Under the pieces are notes generated by a model that ran no database searches, was not told the DNA's origin, and was given only the letters and a program-made list of their open reading frames with translations. Below are positions 17,386-25,972 of a DNA stretch of 64,000 nt, piece after piece. Source of the stretch: Dolomitihabitans soli. Lineage in GTDB: Bacteria; Actinomycetota; Actinomycetes; Streptosporangiales; Streptosporangiaceae. A program made the position numbers and the translations under genes. Location: assembly GCF_022213955.1 (NCBI RefSeq), contig NZ_JAKNTW010000018.1, positions 248,001-312,000 of the forward strand, read 5' to 3'. Every line of letters begins with the position of its first letter. Position 1 is the first letter of the stretch.

Positions 17386-17859
17386 ATGAGTTTCCGGCTG
17401 GCGGCGTACGCCGTGTGCATCGAGGATGGGCGGGTGCTGCTCGCCCGTTACGTATCACCCAAGGGCGAATCCCACTGGACTCTACCGGGCGGCAGGGTCG
17501 AGCACGGGGAGGACCCGTTCGACGCGGTGATCCGGGAGGTCGCTGAGGAGACCGGCTGCGACGCGGTGGTCGAACGCCTGCTGGGCGTGGACTCAAGGGT
17601 GATCCCCGCGGCCGAACGCACCATCCCCGGCGGACCGGAGCACCAGAATGTCGGCATCTTCTACCGGGCCCGCATCACCGGCGGCCAACTCCGGCCTGAG
17701 CCGAACGGCGAAACCGCCGAGTCGGTCTGGACCTCGATCCCCGACGTCGCCTGCCTGCGCCGGTCATCGCTGGTCGACATCGGCCTCGCCCTGGCCCAGT
17801 CCCTTCCGGCAACGGGCCACGTCGCTCCCGTCCCGGCCGGCGGCCTGATCCAGCACTGA
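17386..17859 (+). CDS. Nudix hydrolase
   Basis: 157-residue cytoplasmic Nudix pyrophosphohydrolase, which cleaves nucleoside diphosphates linked to another moiety. The Nudix box is complete: GGRVEHGEDPFDAVIREVAEETGC, about residues 36-59, with the REVAEE metal-binding helix. The start MSFRLAAYAVCIEDGRVLLARY puts the first strand of the fold in the right place, and GGGGAGG lies eight bases upstream of 17386. The residues after the box (DSRVIPAAERTIPGGPEHQNVGIFYRARI) do not identify a substrate. It stands alone between the conservon upstream region and arfB. Confidence 0.88.
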   Translation: MSFRLAAYAVCIEDGRVLLARYVSPKGESHWTLPGGRVEHGEDPFDAVIREVAEETGCDAVVERLLGVDSRVIPAAERTIPGGPEHQNVGIFYRARITGGQLRPEPNGETAESVWTSIPDVACLRRSSLVDIGLALAQSLPATGHVAPVPAGGLIQH

Positions 17860-18115
17860 GGCCACCACCGACCTCCGCTCAGCCCGCTCGACCGTCATCC
17901 GGCTCACCTGATCGGCAGGACGGGCCCTGGCGATCCGGCTGACTCGATCGAGGGCGGCAGCCATTCACCGCACCTACGCGGCGAGCATGTCGAAGTGGAA
18001 CCCGATGACGACCACCAACGATCATGAGCAGCCGCATGCCGATTTAACCATTTGGTCGCTGGGTAGGGGCAAAGGTTAGGCTTATAAAGCCGACAATCTG
18101 GAGGAATCACCCGTC

Positions 18116-18535
18116 ATGCCCGGTTCGCTCGCCATTAATGGCACGCTCGTCATCCCGGAGAGCGAGCTGAGCTGGCGGTTCTCGCGTTCCTCGGGCCCGG
18201 GTGGGCAGGGTGTCAACACCACGGACAGCAGGGTCGAGCTCAGCTTCGACCTCGCCGCCACCGAGGCCCTCGACCCCGCGTTGAAGGCCCGCGCGCTGGA
18301 GCGGCTCGCTCCCCGGCTCACCGGCGGGGTGCTCACGATCGCCGCCTCGGAGTTCCGCTCCCAGCTCCGCAACCGCGACGCCGCCGAACAGCGGCTGGCC
18401 CAGATCATGCGCGAGGCCGTCGCGCCCCCGCCCAAACGACGCCGCCCCACCAAACCCAGCAGACGGGCCGTGGAGCGCAGAATCACCGCCAAGAAACACA
18501 GATCCGACATAAAACGACTCCGCCGTGACCTTTAA
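18116..18535 (+). CDS. arfB: Alternative ribosome-rescue factor ArfB (GGQ peptidyl-tRNA hydrolase)
   Basis: 139-residue homologue of E. coli ArfB/YaeJ (140 residues), which hydrolyses peptidyl-tRNA on ribosomes stalled at mRNA ends. The catalytic GGQ is at residues 29-31 within RSSGPGGQGVNTTDSRVEL, and the C-terminal tail KRRRPTKPSRRAVERRITAKKHRSDIKRLRR is the basic helix that threads into the empty mRNA channel. Both diagnostic parts are intact. It lacks the decoding domains of release factors RF1/RF2. GGAGG precedes the ATG by about ten bases, and a low-GC region with GGTTAGGCTTATAAAG 35-50 nt upstream may be its promoter. Confidence 0.93.
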   Translation: MPGSLAINGTLVIPESELSWRFSRSSGPGGQGVNTTDSRVELSFDLAATEALDPALKARALERLAPRLTGGVLTIAASEFRSQLRNRDAAEQRLAQIMREAVAPPPKRRRPTKPSRRAVERRITAKKHRSDIKRLRRDL

Positions 18536-18597
18536 AGCACAACCCAAAATGCCATTCGATTGGCGGCTGAGTGCCGCCCTGAGGGGATGAGGGACGG

Positions 18598-19044
18598 ATG
18601 TCGCTGCGCCCGAGCGTGCGTGCCGTACTTCTGGAAGAGGACCGCCTGCTCCTCTTCCGCCGTACCGTGCCCGGCCTCGCGCTCTACTGGTCGGCGCCCG
18701 GCGGCCACGTCGAACCCGAGGACGCCTCGCTGGAGGACACCCTGCACCGCGAGATGTTCGAGGAACTCGGCGCCACCGTCGGCGCCGTCACCCCGCTGAC
18801 CACGCTCACCTGCCCCCGGGAGGAGGGCGTGAAGACCCAGCACGTGTACGGCTGCCGCCTGGTCACCATCGACGCCGCCCTGCGCTGCGGCCCCGAGTTC
18901 GACGACCCCACCCGGGGCGTCTACGAGGTCGTACGGCTGCCGCTGGACCCTGAGGAGATCACCGCGATCAACCTCGTCCCCCACGAACTGCGCGCCTACC
19001 TCTCCGGCGTCGTCACCCGCCTGCCCGAGCTCATCCCCGGTTAG
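18598..19044 (+). CDS. Nudix hydrolase (second copy type)
   Basis: 148-residue Nudix protein, not closely similar to the one at 17.4 kb. N-terminus MSLRPSVRAVLLEEDRLLLFRRT gives the first strands; the Nudix box is GGHVEPEDASLEDTLHREMFEELGA (about residues 37-61). Here the helix reads REMFEELG, keeping the required Arg, Glu and Glu-Glu. VYEVVRLPLDPEEITAINLVPHEL follows, a pattern common in small actinobacterial Nudix proteins of unknown substrate. It follows arfB by about 60 nt and converges on the DinB-like gene with the stop codons overlapping by four bases. Confidence 0.87.
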   Translation: MSLRPSVRAVLLEEDRLLLFRRTVPGLALYWSAPGGHVEPEDASLEDTLHREMFEELGATVGAVTPLTTLTCPREEGVKTQHVYGCRLVTIDAALRCGPEFDDPTRGVYEVVRLPLDPEEITAINLVPHELRAYLSGVVTRLPELIPG

Positions 19045-19685
19045 GCGGGCTCCCGGCGGTCCTCCATCTCCCAGAGGTGGTCGATGACGTGCCACGCGAT
19101 GCGGCGGGCGGCGTAGGCGTGCGGCCAACCGCCCGGCACGAGCGGGCCGCCACCGGACGGCGTGGCCAGCCGTCCCGCGATGTCGCCGCGCATCGCCGCG
19201 AGGGCCGTGTCGTCGCCGAGCGGGAACGGCCGGTGCCGTACGCCGATCTTGCGGGCATAGGCGCGCTCGGCCTCGATCACGTGCGCCGCCATCTTGTCGC
19301 GGTCGCGCCCGCCGCCCCTCGGGCCTTTGCGCAGCTCCTCCGGCGAGCCCGCGGCCACCTCGGCGAAGACCTCCCACGCCGCTTCGACCAGCGCCGTCAT
19401 CCGCCGGGCCGCCTCGGCGCCGACCGGCGCGCCGTCCGCCTCGGGGATCGCCTCCGGCGCGCCGAAATCGGTGGTCGTGCCGCCCTTCACCCGCTCGGCC
19501 ACCTCAAGGTCGCCCGGCTCGAAGGACAGGCCCGCCCGCTCGGCGATCACCCGGTAGCGCGGCGCGTACTCGGCCAGCGCGTCGAGGGCGGCCTCCTCCG
19601 AGCCGCCGATCCGGCACCATCCCGCCCAGTCCAGGGAGCACGCGAAGACCTTCTTCGGCCCCAGCTCCAGATACACACGTGACAT
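19041..19685 (-). CDS. Conserved actinobacterial protein, DinB-like helical bundle
   Basis: 214-residue protein starting MSRVYLELGPKKVFACSLDWAGWCRIG, a short beta-rich segment seen in a conserved actinobacterial family, followed by EEAALDALAEYAPRY. The second half is helical with HVIEAERAYARKIGV and AARRIAWHVIDHLWEMEDR, where spaced His residues resemble the DinB/YfiT metal-binding four-helix bundle. Function is unknown; DinB-fold proteins include thiol-dependent transferases. No signal peptide. It overlaps the Nudix gene at its 3' end by four bases (TTAG shared by both stops) and lies beside the HAD phosphatase on the same strand, 43 nt apart in the divergent direction of that gene's end. 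Confidence 0.75.
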   Translation of the reverse strand: MSRVYLELGPKKVFACSLDWAGWCRIGGSEEAALDALAEYAPRYRVIAERAGLSFEPGDLEVAERVKGGTTTDFGAPEAIPEADGAPVGAEAARRMTALVEAAWEVFAEVAAGSPEELRKGPRGGGRDRDKMAAHVIEAERAYARKIGVRHRPFPLGDDTALAAMRGDIAGRLATPSGGGPLVPGGWPHAYAARRIAWHVIDHLWEMEDRREPA

Positions 19686-19727
19686 ATCCGCAGGATGGCA
19701 CGCCGGAGTGACAGGTCCTGGCAGGTA

Positions 19728-20510
19728 TCAGTCGAGCATCGGCATGAGGTCGGCCACCGAGTCGACCATCAACGACGGGCGGAAGGGGAAGCGGTCGACC
19801 TGCTCCTTCGCGGTCACCCCGCTGAGGACCAGGATGGTGTAGAGGCCGGCCTCCATGCCCGAGACGACGTCGGTGTCCATCCGGTCGCCGATCATGGCGG
19901 TGCTCTCGCTGTGCGCGTCGATGGCGTTGAGCGCGCTGCGCATCATCATCGGGTTGGGTTTCCCCACGAAGTACGGCTCGACGCGGGTGGCCTTCGTGAT
20001 CATCGCCGCGACGGAGCCGCAGGCGGGCAGGGAGCCCTCGGCGGACGGGCCGACCGGGTCCGGGTTGGTGGCGATGAACCGGGCGCCGTCCTCGATCAGC
20101 CTGATCGCCCGGGTGATCTGCTCGAAGCTGTAGTTGCGGGTCTCGCCGAGCACCACGTAGTCGGGCCTGAGGTCGGTGAGGATGTAGCCCGCGTCATGCA
20201 GCGCGGTGGTGAGCCCCGCCTCGCCGATCACGTAGGCGGAGCCACCGGGACGCTGGTCCTGCAGGAACTTCGCGGTCGCCAGGGCCGAGGTCCAGATCGC
20301 CTTCTCCGGCACCTCCAGCCCGGCGGCCCGCAGCCTGACCACGAGGTCTCTGGGCGTGTAGATCGAGTTGTTGGTGAGGACGAGGAAGCCGCGGCCCGAG
20401 TCACGAAGCCGGCCGATGAACTCCTCGGCCCCGGGCACGGGATGCCCCTCGCGCACGAGCACGCCGTCCATGTCCGTCAACCAGCTCTGAATGGGCTTTC
20501 GCTCGCTCAC
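19728..20510 (-). CDS. HAD-superfamily class IIA phosphatase (NagD-like)
   Basis: 260-residue cytoplasmic phosphatase. HAD motif I is [10 protein letters not shown] (nucleophile Asp and second Asp, residues about 11-20), motif II is LTNNSIY, the large cap domain follows, and motifs III and IV are VGKPNPMMM and [18 protein letters not shown]. This is the NagD/pNPPase class IIA layout and the length (about 250-260) is typical. Such enzymes dephosphorylate nucleotides or sugar phosphates; the true substrate is not evident. It is transcribed away from the M20 amidohydrolase that starts 87 nt upstream. Confidence 0.9.
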   Translation of the reverse strand: MSERKPIQSWLTDMDGVLVREGHPVPGAEEFIGRLRDSGRGFLVLTNNSIYTPRDLVVRLRAAGLEVPEKAIWTSALATAKFLQDQRPGGSAYVIGEAGLTTALHDAGYILTDLRPDYVVLGETRNYSFEQITRAIRLIEDGARFIATNPDPVGPSAEGSLPACGSVAAMITKATRVEPYFVGKPNPMMMRSALNAIDAHSESTAMIGDRMDTDVVSGMEAGLYTILVLSGVTAKEQVDRFPFRPSLMVDSVADLMPMLD

Positions 20511-20596
20511 ACCGCTCCCCCCGTGACGCTACGTTCCGGCGAAACGCAATACTACGCACCTGGCCGACCGGACCACTCGCGGGAAGAATGCACACT

Positions 20597-21787
20597 ATGT
20601 CGCTTCTTACCGCCGCCCACGACCTGTCAGATGAACTCATCCGGCTCCGCCACGAGCTACACGCGGAGCCGGAGATCGGGCTGCATCTCCCGCGGACCCA
20701 GGAGAAGGTCCTGCGCGCCCTCGACGGCCTCCCGCTGGAGATCGGCACGGGCACCTCGTCGAGCGGGGTCACCGCGGTGCTGCGCGGGGGCAGGCCGGGA
20801 CCCGCCGTGCTGCTGCGGGGCGACATGGACGCGCTGCCCGTCCAGGAGCGCAACGACCTGCCGTACGCCTCACGCTTCGACGGTGTGATGCACGCCTGCG
20901 GTCACGACCTGCACACCACGATGCTCGCGGGCGCGGCTCACCTGCTCGCCGAGCGCAGGGACGAACTCGCCGGGGATGTGATCTTCATGTTCCAGCCGGG
21001 TGAGGAGGGGCACGACGGAGCCAGGCACATGATCGACGAGGGTGTGCTCGACGCGGCGGGCGAGCGGGCCGTGGCCGCCTACGCGCTGCACGTCATCTCC
21101 ACCATCATCCCGCACGGCCTGTTCGTCTCGCGCGGCGGCCCGATGCTCGCGGCGGCCGACACGGTACGGGTGACCGTACGCGGCAAGGGCGGCCACGGTT
21201 CCACCCCGCACCTGTCGCTGGACCCGATCCCCGCCGCCTGCGAGATGGTCACCGCGTTGCAGACCATGGTGACCAGGGGGTTCGACGTCTTCGACCCGGT
21301 CGTGGTGACCGTCGGGGCGTTCCACGCGGGCACCGTGGAGAACGTGATCCCCGACGAGGCCGTCTTCCAGGCGACGATCCGCACGTTCAGCCCGCGCAAC
21401 CGGGAGGCGATCAAGACACGGGTGGCCGGGTTGGTCCACGGTGTCGGCGCCGCGCATGGGCTGGACGTCGACGTCGAGTTCGGCGTCGGCTACCCGGTGA
21501 CCGTCAACGACACCGGCGAGACCGACTTCGCCGGCGAGACCGTGACCGAACTGCTCGGCCCCGGCCGCTACTTCGTCGCGCCGCAGCCGATCGCCGGGTC
21601 CGAGGACTTCTCCTACGTGCTCGAGCAAGTGCCGGGCGCGTTCATCGCCCTGGGCGCCTGCCCGCCGGAACTCGACCCGGCGACCGCCGCCTACAACCAC
21701 TCCGCCGAGGCCCTCTTCGACGACGGGGTGCTGCCCGACGGGGCCGCCCTCTACGCCACGCTGGCGCTACGCCGCCTGGCCGGTTAG
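20597..21787 (+). CDS. M20 family amidohydrolase (hippurate hydrolase-like)
   Basis: 396-residue zinc amidohydrolase of the M20D/IAA-amino acid hydrolase type, cleaving N-acyl amino acids. Signatures: LLRGDMDALPV, HACGHDLHTTM (metal ligand region), FQPGEEGHDGARHMI (catalytic Glu pair), GGHGSTPHLSLDPI (dimerisation domain) and the C-terminal metal-site region AGSEDFSYVLEQVPGAFIALG. No signal peptide. I prefer the ATG at 20597, with GGGAAG ten bases upstream; an ATG at 20588 would add three residues but leaves no spacing. Divergent from the HAD phosphatase. Downstream, 21780-21832 carries short direct repeats of CCGGTTAGAGCC. Confidence 0.9.
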   Translation: MSLLTAAHDLSDELIRLRHELHAEPEIGLHLPRTQEKVLRALDGLPLEIGTGTSSSGVTAVLRGGRPGPAVLLRGDMDALPVQERNDLPYASRFDGVMHACGHDLHTTMLAGAAHLLAERRDELAGDVIFMFQPGEEGHDGARHMIDEGVLDAAGERAVAAYALHVISTIIPHGLFVSRGGPMLAAADTVRVTVRGKGGHGSTPHLSLDPIPAACEMVTALQTMVTRGFDVFDPVVVTVGAFHAGTVENVIPDEAVFQATIRTFSPRNREAIKTRVAGLVHGVGAAHGLDVDVEFGVGYPVTVNDTGETDFAGETVTELLGPGRYFVAPQPIAGSEDFSYVLEQVPGAFIALGACPPELDPATAAYNHSAEALFDDGVLPDGAALYATLALRRLAG

Positions 21788-21916
21788 CGCCGGTTAGAGC
21801 CCGGCCAGGGCCGGTTAGAGCCGGTCAGGGCCGTCCCCCGCGTGCCGCCCGAAGCGGCGAGCCGAACCAGAGCGGTGACCACCTCGTAGTCGAGGGAACG
21901 CGGAAGTCAGGGCCGG

Positions 21917-22810
21917 TCAGGGAGCGAGCGCCGTCAGGGCCTCCTCGGCACGGCGCATCGCCTCCGCCGGCTCCAGGCCGGGGATCTCCGGATCGAAGTT
22001 GAGGTCATGGAAGACCTCGGTGACCCCCCTCACCGCGAGATCGGCGACGTCCTGGCGGATCTCGTCGTAGGAACCGGTCAGCGGCTGCCGGTCGGCGGCT
22101 CCGGCCGGGCGCACGGAGGTCACCCCCCGGCAGACGATGCGCAGCGCGTCGGGGTCGCGGCCGGCCTTCCGAGCCGCCTCCTTTACTATGTAGATTCGCG
22201 ACTCGATGCCGGCCAGATCCTCCCGGCTGGAGCTGACCCACCCGTCGGCGATCCGCCCGGCCCGCCGCAGCGCGACCTCGGCCGCTCCGCCGAGCAGGAT
22301 GGGCGGCGCGGGGTCCGGCTTGGGATCCTGGTGCACGGGCGGCAACCGGTAGAACTCCCCCTCGTGCTCCACCTCCTGCTCCGACCACAGGGCCCGCAGC
22401 ACCTCCACGAACTCCTCGCCGCGCGCGCCGCGCCTGCCGTACGGCAGGCCCGAGGCGGTGAACTCCTCGGGCAGCCACCCCAGCCCGAGCCCCGCGGTGA
22501 GGCGGCCACCGGAGACGTCCTGCAGGGTGGCGAGCTGTTTGGCCAGCAGGGCCGGGGAGGAGAACGGCATGTTGAGCACGGCCACGCCCAGCCTGATCCG
22601 TTCCGTGACGCCCGCCAGGTAGGCCAGGGTGATCAGCGGATCCTGCACGCTCCGGTAGGTCGGGCCCATCTCGTGCCCCACGGGGTAGAGCAGCCGCTGG
22701 AAGGTCCACACCTCGTGGTAACCGAGTTCCTCGGCCCTGGTCGCGATCCTGGCCATGTTGGCGGGGGTCGCCCACGCCCCGGACACGGGCACTCCGAAAC
22801 CAATCTTCAT
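21917..22810 (-). CDS. LLM-class F420-dependent oxidoreductase
   Basis: 297-residue luciferase-like monooxygenase family enzyme, probably using coenzyme F420, which actinomycetes make. It opens MKIGFGVPVSGAWATPANMARIATRAEELGYHEVW, then has RLGVAVLNMPFSSPALLAKQLATLQDVSGGRLTAGLGLGW, the standard TIM-barrel strands of this family, and WVSSSREDL near the end. Start chosen at 22810; an ATG at 22819 would run into a perfect palindrome. The C-terminal GVTEVFHDLNFDPEIPG is typical. Substrate unknown. It is divergent from the methyltransferase gene only 23 nt away, so the two promoters must overlap and transcripts may be leaderless. Confidence 0.9.
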   Translation of the reverse strand: MKIGFGVPVSGAWATPANMARIATRAEELGYHEVWTFQRLLYPVGHEMGPTYRSVQDPLITLAYLAGVTERIRLGVAVLNMPFSSPALLAKQLATLQDVSGGRLTAGLGLGWLPEEFTASGLPYGRRGARGEEFVEVLRALWSEQEVEHEGEFYRLPPVHQDPKPDPAPPILLGGAAEVALRRAGRIADGWVSSSREDLAGIESRIYIVKEAARKAGRDPDALRIVCRGVTSVRPAGAADRQPLTGSYDEIRQDVADLAVRGVTEVFHDLNFDPEIPGLEPAEAMRRAEEALTALAP

Positions 22811-22815
22811 GAGGA

Positions 22816-22829
22816 CCAATCTAGATTGG
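22816..22829. promoter_or_regulatory. Perfect 14-bp palindrome between divergent genes
   Basis: CCAATCTAGATTGG occupies nearly all of the 23-nt gap between the LLM oxidoreductase and the methyltransferase. It is well placed to be an operator that controls both. Confidence 0.6.
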
Positions 22830-22833
22830 GACG

Positions 22834-23529
22834 GTGAGTGAATCCCCCAACGGCCGGCCGCCCGTGCTGGCCAACCTCCGTTACCGGGAACACGCCGACG
22901 CCCTCAACGGGCTCGGCGTGGCCGAGACCTTCGCGTACATCCACCACGCCAACCTGTGGGGCAGCGAGGAGTCGACCTCAGGGGTTGGCTCCGAGCTCGA
23001 CGCCACCGCGACCCTGCGGGAGCAGGTGCCCGCCCTGCTCGACCGGGTCGGCGCGCGCAGCCTGCTCGACCTGCCGTGCGGCGACTTCGGCTGGCTCAGC
23101 ACGACCCCGCTGCCGCTCGACTCCTATGTGGGCGCGGACATCGTGCCCGACCTGGTCGAGCGGAACTCGGAGAAGTACTCCGGGCCGGGCCGCGCGTTCA
23201 CCCGGCTCGACCTGACGGCCGACCCGCTCCCCCGGGCCGACGTGGTGCTCTGCCGTGACTGCCTGGTCCACCTGACCTACGACCAGATCTTCGCCGCCTT
23301 CGCCAACCTGCGGCTGAGCGGCTCGCGGCGCCTTCTCACCACCACGTTCGTCGATCTCACCGCGAACCACGACATCGCCGTCGGCGACTGGCGCCCGCTC
23401 AACCTGGAGTTGCCGCCGTTCGGCCTGCCGGAACCGCTGGAGGTCATCATCGAGGGGTGCTCGGAGGAGGGCGGAGCCTACGCCGACAAGGCGCTGGGCC
23501 TGTGGGACGTCTCCGCCCTGCCCGGATGA
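22834..23529 (+). CDS. SAM-dependent methyltransferase, class I
   Basis: 231-residue cytoplasmic Rossmann-fold methyltransferase. Motif I is SLLDLPCGDFGWLS (about residues 72-85), an acidic strand end follows in YVGADIVPDLVERN, and motif IV-like DVVLCRDCLVHLTYDQIFAAFANL with RRLLTTTFVDL completes the core. The LPCGDF and CRDCLVHL wording is found in a family of uncharacterised methyltransferases; substrate not known. The GTG at 22834 has no clear ribosome binding site and lies almost on the likely transcription start, suggesting a leaderless message. Its stop overlaps the next gene's start as ATGA. Confidence 0.85.
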   Translation: MSESPNGRPPVLANLRYREHADALNGLGVAETFAYIHHANLWGSEESTSGVGSELDATATLREQVPALLDRVGARSLLDLPCGDFGWLSTTPLPLDSYVGADIVPDLVERNSEKYSGPGRAFTRLDLTADPLPRADVVLCRDCLVHLTYDQIFAAFANLRLSGSRRLLTTTFVDLTANHDIAVGDWRPLNLELPPFGLPEPLEVIIEGCSEEGGAYADKALGLWDVSALPG

Positions 23530-24410
23530 CGCCCCTGCAGCTCGACCTCGCCGCCATCGGACGCAAGCACGCGGCGACGGCCGGCACGCCCGCCGTCGTC
23601 GTCCCGACCCGGCCCGACGTGGAGATCGTCCGGGTGGGCGAGGTGGTGGTGAAGGCGCACGCGCCCGGCATGGACGCCGCCGCGCTCACCCCGAGGGTGG
23701 CCGCCTCCGCCCTGCTCGGCGGCATCATGCTGACCCCGCTGGTGACCACGGTGCAGTGCGCGGGCGGCCGGCTGGCGACGGTGTGGCCCGCCGGTGTGCC
23801 CGTCGACCCGGCCGACCCGGACGCCGCGCCGTGGGAGGAGGCCGCGCGGCTGCTCGCCGCGCTGCACGCCGTACCTCTGTCGCGTCTGCCCGTGCTGCCG
23901 CCCGCGGGCGGGCCCGCGCGGGTCGCCCAGCGGGTGGCGGTGCTGGCGGACGGCGCGGCGGAACAGGTCGTGCGCGCCGCCGCCCGTGCCCTGCCTCCCG
24001 GGGCCGCCGCCGACGGCGCCGCGCACGGCGACTGGCACCTGGGCCAGCTCGTACGGCACGGCGGCGGCTGGCTGCTCATCGACGTGGACGATCTCGGCTA
24101 CGGCGACCAGGCCTGGGATCTGGCCAGGCCGGCGGCGTGGTTCGCGACCGGCCTGCTCGACCCGGACGTGTGGCTGCGGTTCCTGGGGGCCTACCAGGAG
24201 GCCGGCGGCCCCGCGCTGGCCGGGCTCTCCGACCCGTGGGAACGGCTGGACGGACCGGCCAGGGCCCTCACGGTCCAGCTCGCCGCGACGGCGCTGGCGA
24301 AGGCGAGGGAGCAGGGACGGCCCGTCGACGAGGTGGAGGAGATCCTCATCGACGCGTGCGGCAGGATCGCGGGCCGAACTAGCCGCTCGCAGGACTCGAT
24401 CACGCAGTAG
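23526..24410 (+). CDS. Aminoglycoside-phosphotransferase-fold kinase
   Basis: 294-residue kinase-like protein of the APH/choline kinase fold. The catalytic loop AAHGDWHLGQLVRHGG (about residues 158-173) gives the Brenner-type H-G-D-x-H, and LIDVDDLGYGDQAWDLAR is the metal-binding DxD strand. The N-lobe is short: VEIVRVGEVVVKAH carries the likely ATP-anchoring Lys. Members phosphorylate small hydroxyl compounds including some antibiotics; the sequence does not show resistance activity, and a metabolic kinase is equally possible. ATG overlaps the methyltransferase stop by ATGA, so both are one transcription unit with possible shared substrate class. Confidence 0.82.
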   Translation: MTPLQLDLAAIGRKHAATAGTPAVVVPTRPDVEIVRVGEVVVKAHAPGMDAAALTPRVAASALLGGIMLTPLVTTVQCAGGRLATVWPAGVPVDPADPDAAPWEEAARLLAALHAVPLSRLPVLPPAGGPARVAQRVAVLADGAAEQVVRAAARALPPGAAADGAAHGDWHLGQLVRHGGGWLLIDVDDLGYGDQAWDLARPAAWFATGLLDPDVWLRFLGAYQEAGGPALAGLSDPWERLDGPARALTVQLAATALAKAREQGRPVDEVEEILIDACGRIAGRTSRSQDSITQ

Positions 24411-24452
24411 GTTGTGCTCAGGCAACCAGAGCCAAGGGCAAGGAGACGGTCG

Positions 24453-24713
24453 ATGCAGTGCCCTAAATGTCGGGGGAACATGCGCACGTACGAGCGCAAC
24501 GGCGTGCACATCGAGCAGTGTGAGAACTGCCGAGGGATCTTCCTGGACTACGGCGAGCTTGAGACGATCACTCGCATGGAGTCGCAGTACTCTCAGCAGC
24601 ACATGGCTCCCCCGCCCGCGCCCGGGGCTCCGGCCTGGGGCGCGCCGCGCGGTGGCCACCGCCACGGCGGTCACCACCAGCGGAGCTGGGTCGGGATGCT
24701 GTTCTCCAGCTGA
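24453..24713 (+). CDS. Zinc-ribbon (TFIIB-type) small protein
   Basis: 86-residue protein with a rubredoxin-like zinc ribbon at its very start: MQCPKCRGNMRTYERNGVHIEQCENCRGIFLDYGELETI, with CPxC and CENC pairs. The rest is a Pro/Gly/His-rich tail (GGHRHGGHHQRSW). This is the zf-TFIIB family, common in bacteria, role undefined. AAGGAG lies seven bases upstream of the ATG. A strong hairpin follows the stop directly, so this is the last gene of the methyltransferase-kinase-zinc ribbon set. Confidence 0.85.
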   Translation: MQCPKCRGNMRTYERNGVHIEQCENCRGIFLDYGELETITRMESQYSQQHMAPPPAPGAPAWGAPRGGHRHGGHHQRSWVGMLFSS

Positions 24714-24725
24714 CCGCCCCTGAGA

Positions 24726-24754
24726 ACCGCGGCCTCGCCCGCCGAGGCCGCGGT
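24726..24754 (+). terminator. Strong hairpin after the zinc-ribbon gene
   Basis: ACCGCGGCCTCG, five-base loop, CGAGGCCGCGGT: perfect 12-bp stem beginning 13 bases after the zinc-ribbon stop. No T-run. Confidence 0.8.
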
Positions 24755-24871
24755 CTCCACTGCCAAGTCACCCGGGCCGACCTTCATCAGCCCGGACACC
24801 ATCGCAGATCGACATCGGGGTCATCCGGGCCGAACTCCCGGCCCTGCCGAGTCCGTGGCCGCCCCCGCGGA

Positions 24872-25843
24872 TCAGGACGGGAAGTCACCGGGGTCGATGT
24901 CGCTGGTCCTGGCGTTGCCGCCCTTGATGCGGTGCAGGGTGATCCGCCAGTTCTGCCAGCGGACCTGGGTCGCGGTGTAGGTCGTCTTGAACCTGAAGGA
25001 GTCCTCGAAGCGCTGGAAGGAGCACGACCGGGTGAAGGCCTTCTCCTTCGAGTCCCAGTCGACACCGGTGGTGAAGTAGACGCGATACTTTCCGTCGCGC
25101 ACCCCCGGCACCGTGAACTTCCCCTTCTTGCGCACGTAGACGCTGATCGCCTTGCTCTTGCCGCGCACGAGCGTCACCACCGCGTCGCGCGAGCCGCCAT
25201 TCGTGATCTTGAAGCTGCCTCTGCCGTTGCGCCGTTCACTGCGGACGTAACGGCCGCTCGGCAACCTTCGGCTGCTCTGCTTGGGCGCCTTGACGCTGAC
25301 CACGTCGGCGGGATAGTCGCCGAGGGCCTCGCCCGCCTCCTGCAGGGCCTTCAGCTCGCCCGACTTGCCGAGCCTGGCCAGCAGTCCCGAGGCGGTGCAG
25401 ACGGATCGGGAGTCGACCGCGCCGCGGGCGTCGCCGAGCTCACCGGCCAGGCCGCGCAGCGCGCTGACGTAGGCCGCGTGCTGCGCCTGCACCTCGGGCG
25501 GCGCCGCCAGCGCGGCCAGGCTGTCGGCAGCCTCGCCGAGCGCGTCCTCCGCGTCGCCGACGCGCCCGTCGAGGGTGCTCAGACGGCGCGCGTCGGCCAG
25601 CTTATTCAGGGCGTCGCGAACGGGCTTGCGCACACCGTCGATCTCCGCCCGGTACGCGTCGGAGGTCAGCGTGCTGGGCGCTGGGTCGGGCGCCGGGGTC
25701 GCGGCCTGCGGGCCGCCGGGACCGACGGTGCCCGCGACCGTCGCGGCGCCGGGCGGCGGCCCGGCGCTCTGGTTCGAGGTGCAGGCCGTAAGGGTGAGCG
25801 CGGCGACGGCCAGGAGGCAGGGAAGCGCACGGGGGGCAGCCAT
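24872..25843 (-). CDS. Secreted lipoprotein of unknown function
   Basis: 323-residue lipoprotein. Signal peptide MAAPRALPCLLAVAALTLTAC with lipobox LTAC ends at about Cys21, followed by an Ala/Pro/Gly linker to about residue 60. A helical region of about 110 residues (DAYRAEIDGVRKPVRDALNKLADARR onward) leads to a C-terminal beta-rich domain: GSFKITNGGSRDAVVTLVRGKSKAISVYVRKKGKFTVPGVRDGKYRVYFTTGVDWDSKEKAF. The latter resembles carboxypeptidase-regulatory-like or DUF-type surface domains in actinobacterial lipoproteins. Likely anchored on the outer face of the membrane. No operon partner on either side. Confidence 0.8.
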   Translation of the reverse strand: MAAPRALPCLLAVAALTLTACTSNQSAGPPPGAATVAGTVGPGGPQAATPAPDPAPSTLTSDAYRAEIDGVRKPVRDALNKLADARRLSTLDGRVGDAEDALGEAADSLAALAAPPEVQAQHAAYVSALRGLAGELGDARGAVDSRSVCTASGLLARLGKSGELKALQEAGEALGDYPADVVSVKAPKQSSRRLPSGRYVRSERRNGRGSFKITNGGSRDAVVTLVRGKSKAISVYVRKKGKFTVPGVRDGKYRVYFTTGVDWDSKEKAFTRSCSFQRFEDSFRFKTTYTATQVRWQNWRITLHRIKGGNARTSDIDPGDFPS

Positions 25844-25908
25844 ATCTGCAAACTATCGTCCGGTTGATCACCCCGCGTCAATCACGCTTCGGTCATACCG
25901 TTCTCCCC

Positions 25909-25948
25909 GGCTCTCCCCGGTGTGCGGGCCGCCACGCCGGGGAGAGCC
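25909..25948 (-). terminator. Hairpin after the PAP2-kinase fusion gene
   Basis: GGCTCTCCCCGG (25909-25920) pairs perfectly with CCGGGGAGAGCC (25937-25948) over 12 bp, loop of 16, starting 24 nt past the stop of the PAP2/DAGK gene. It could also act for transcripts arriving from the other side. Confidence 0.65.
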
Positions 25949-25972
25949 AGACCCGGCGTGACCGTGCCGGAA

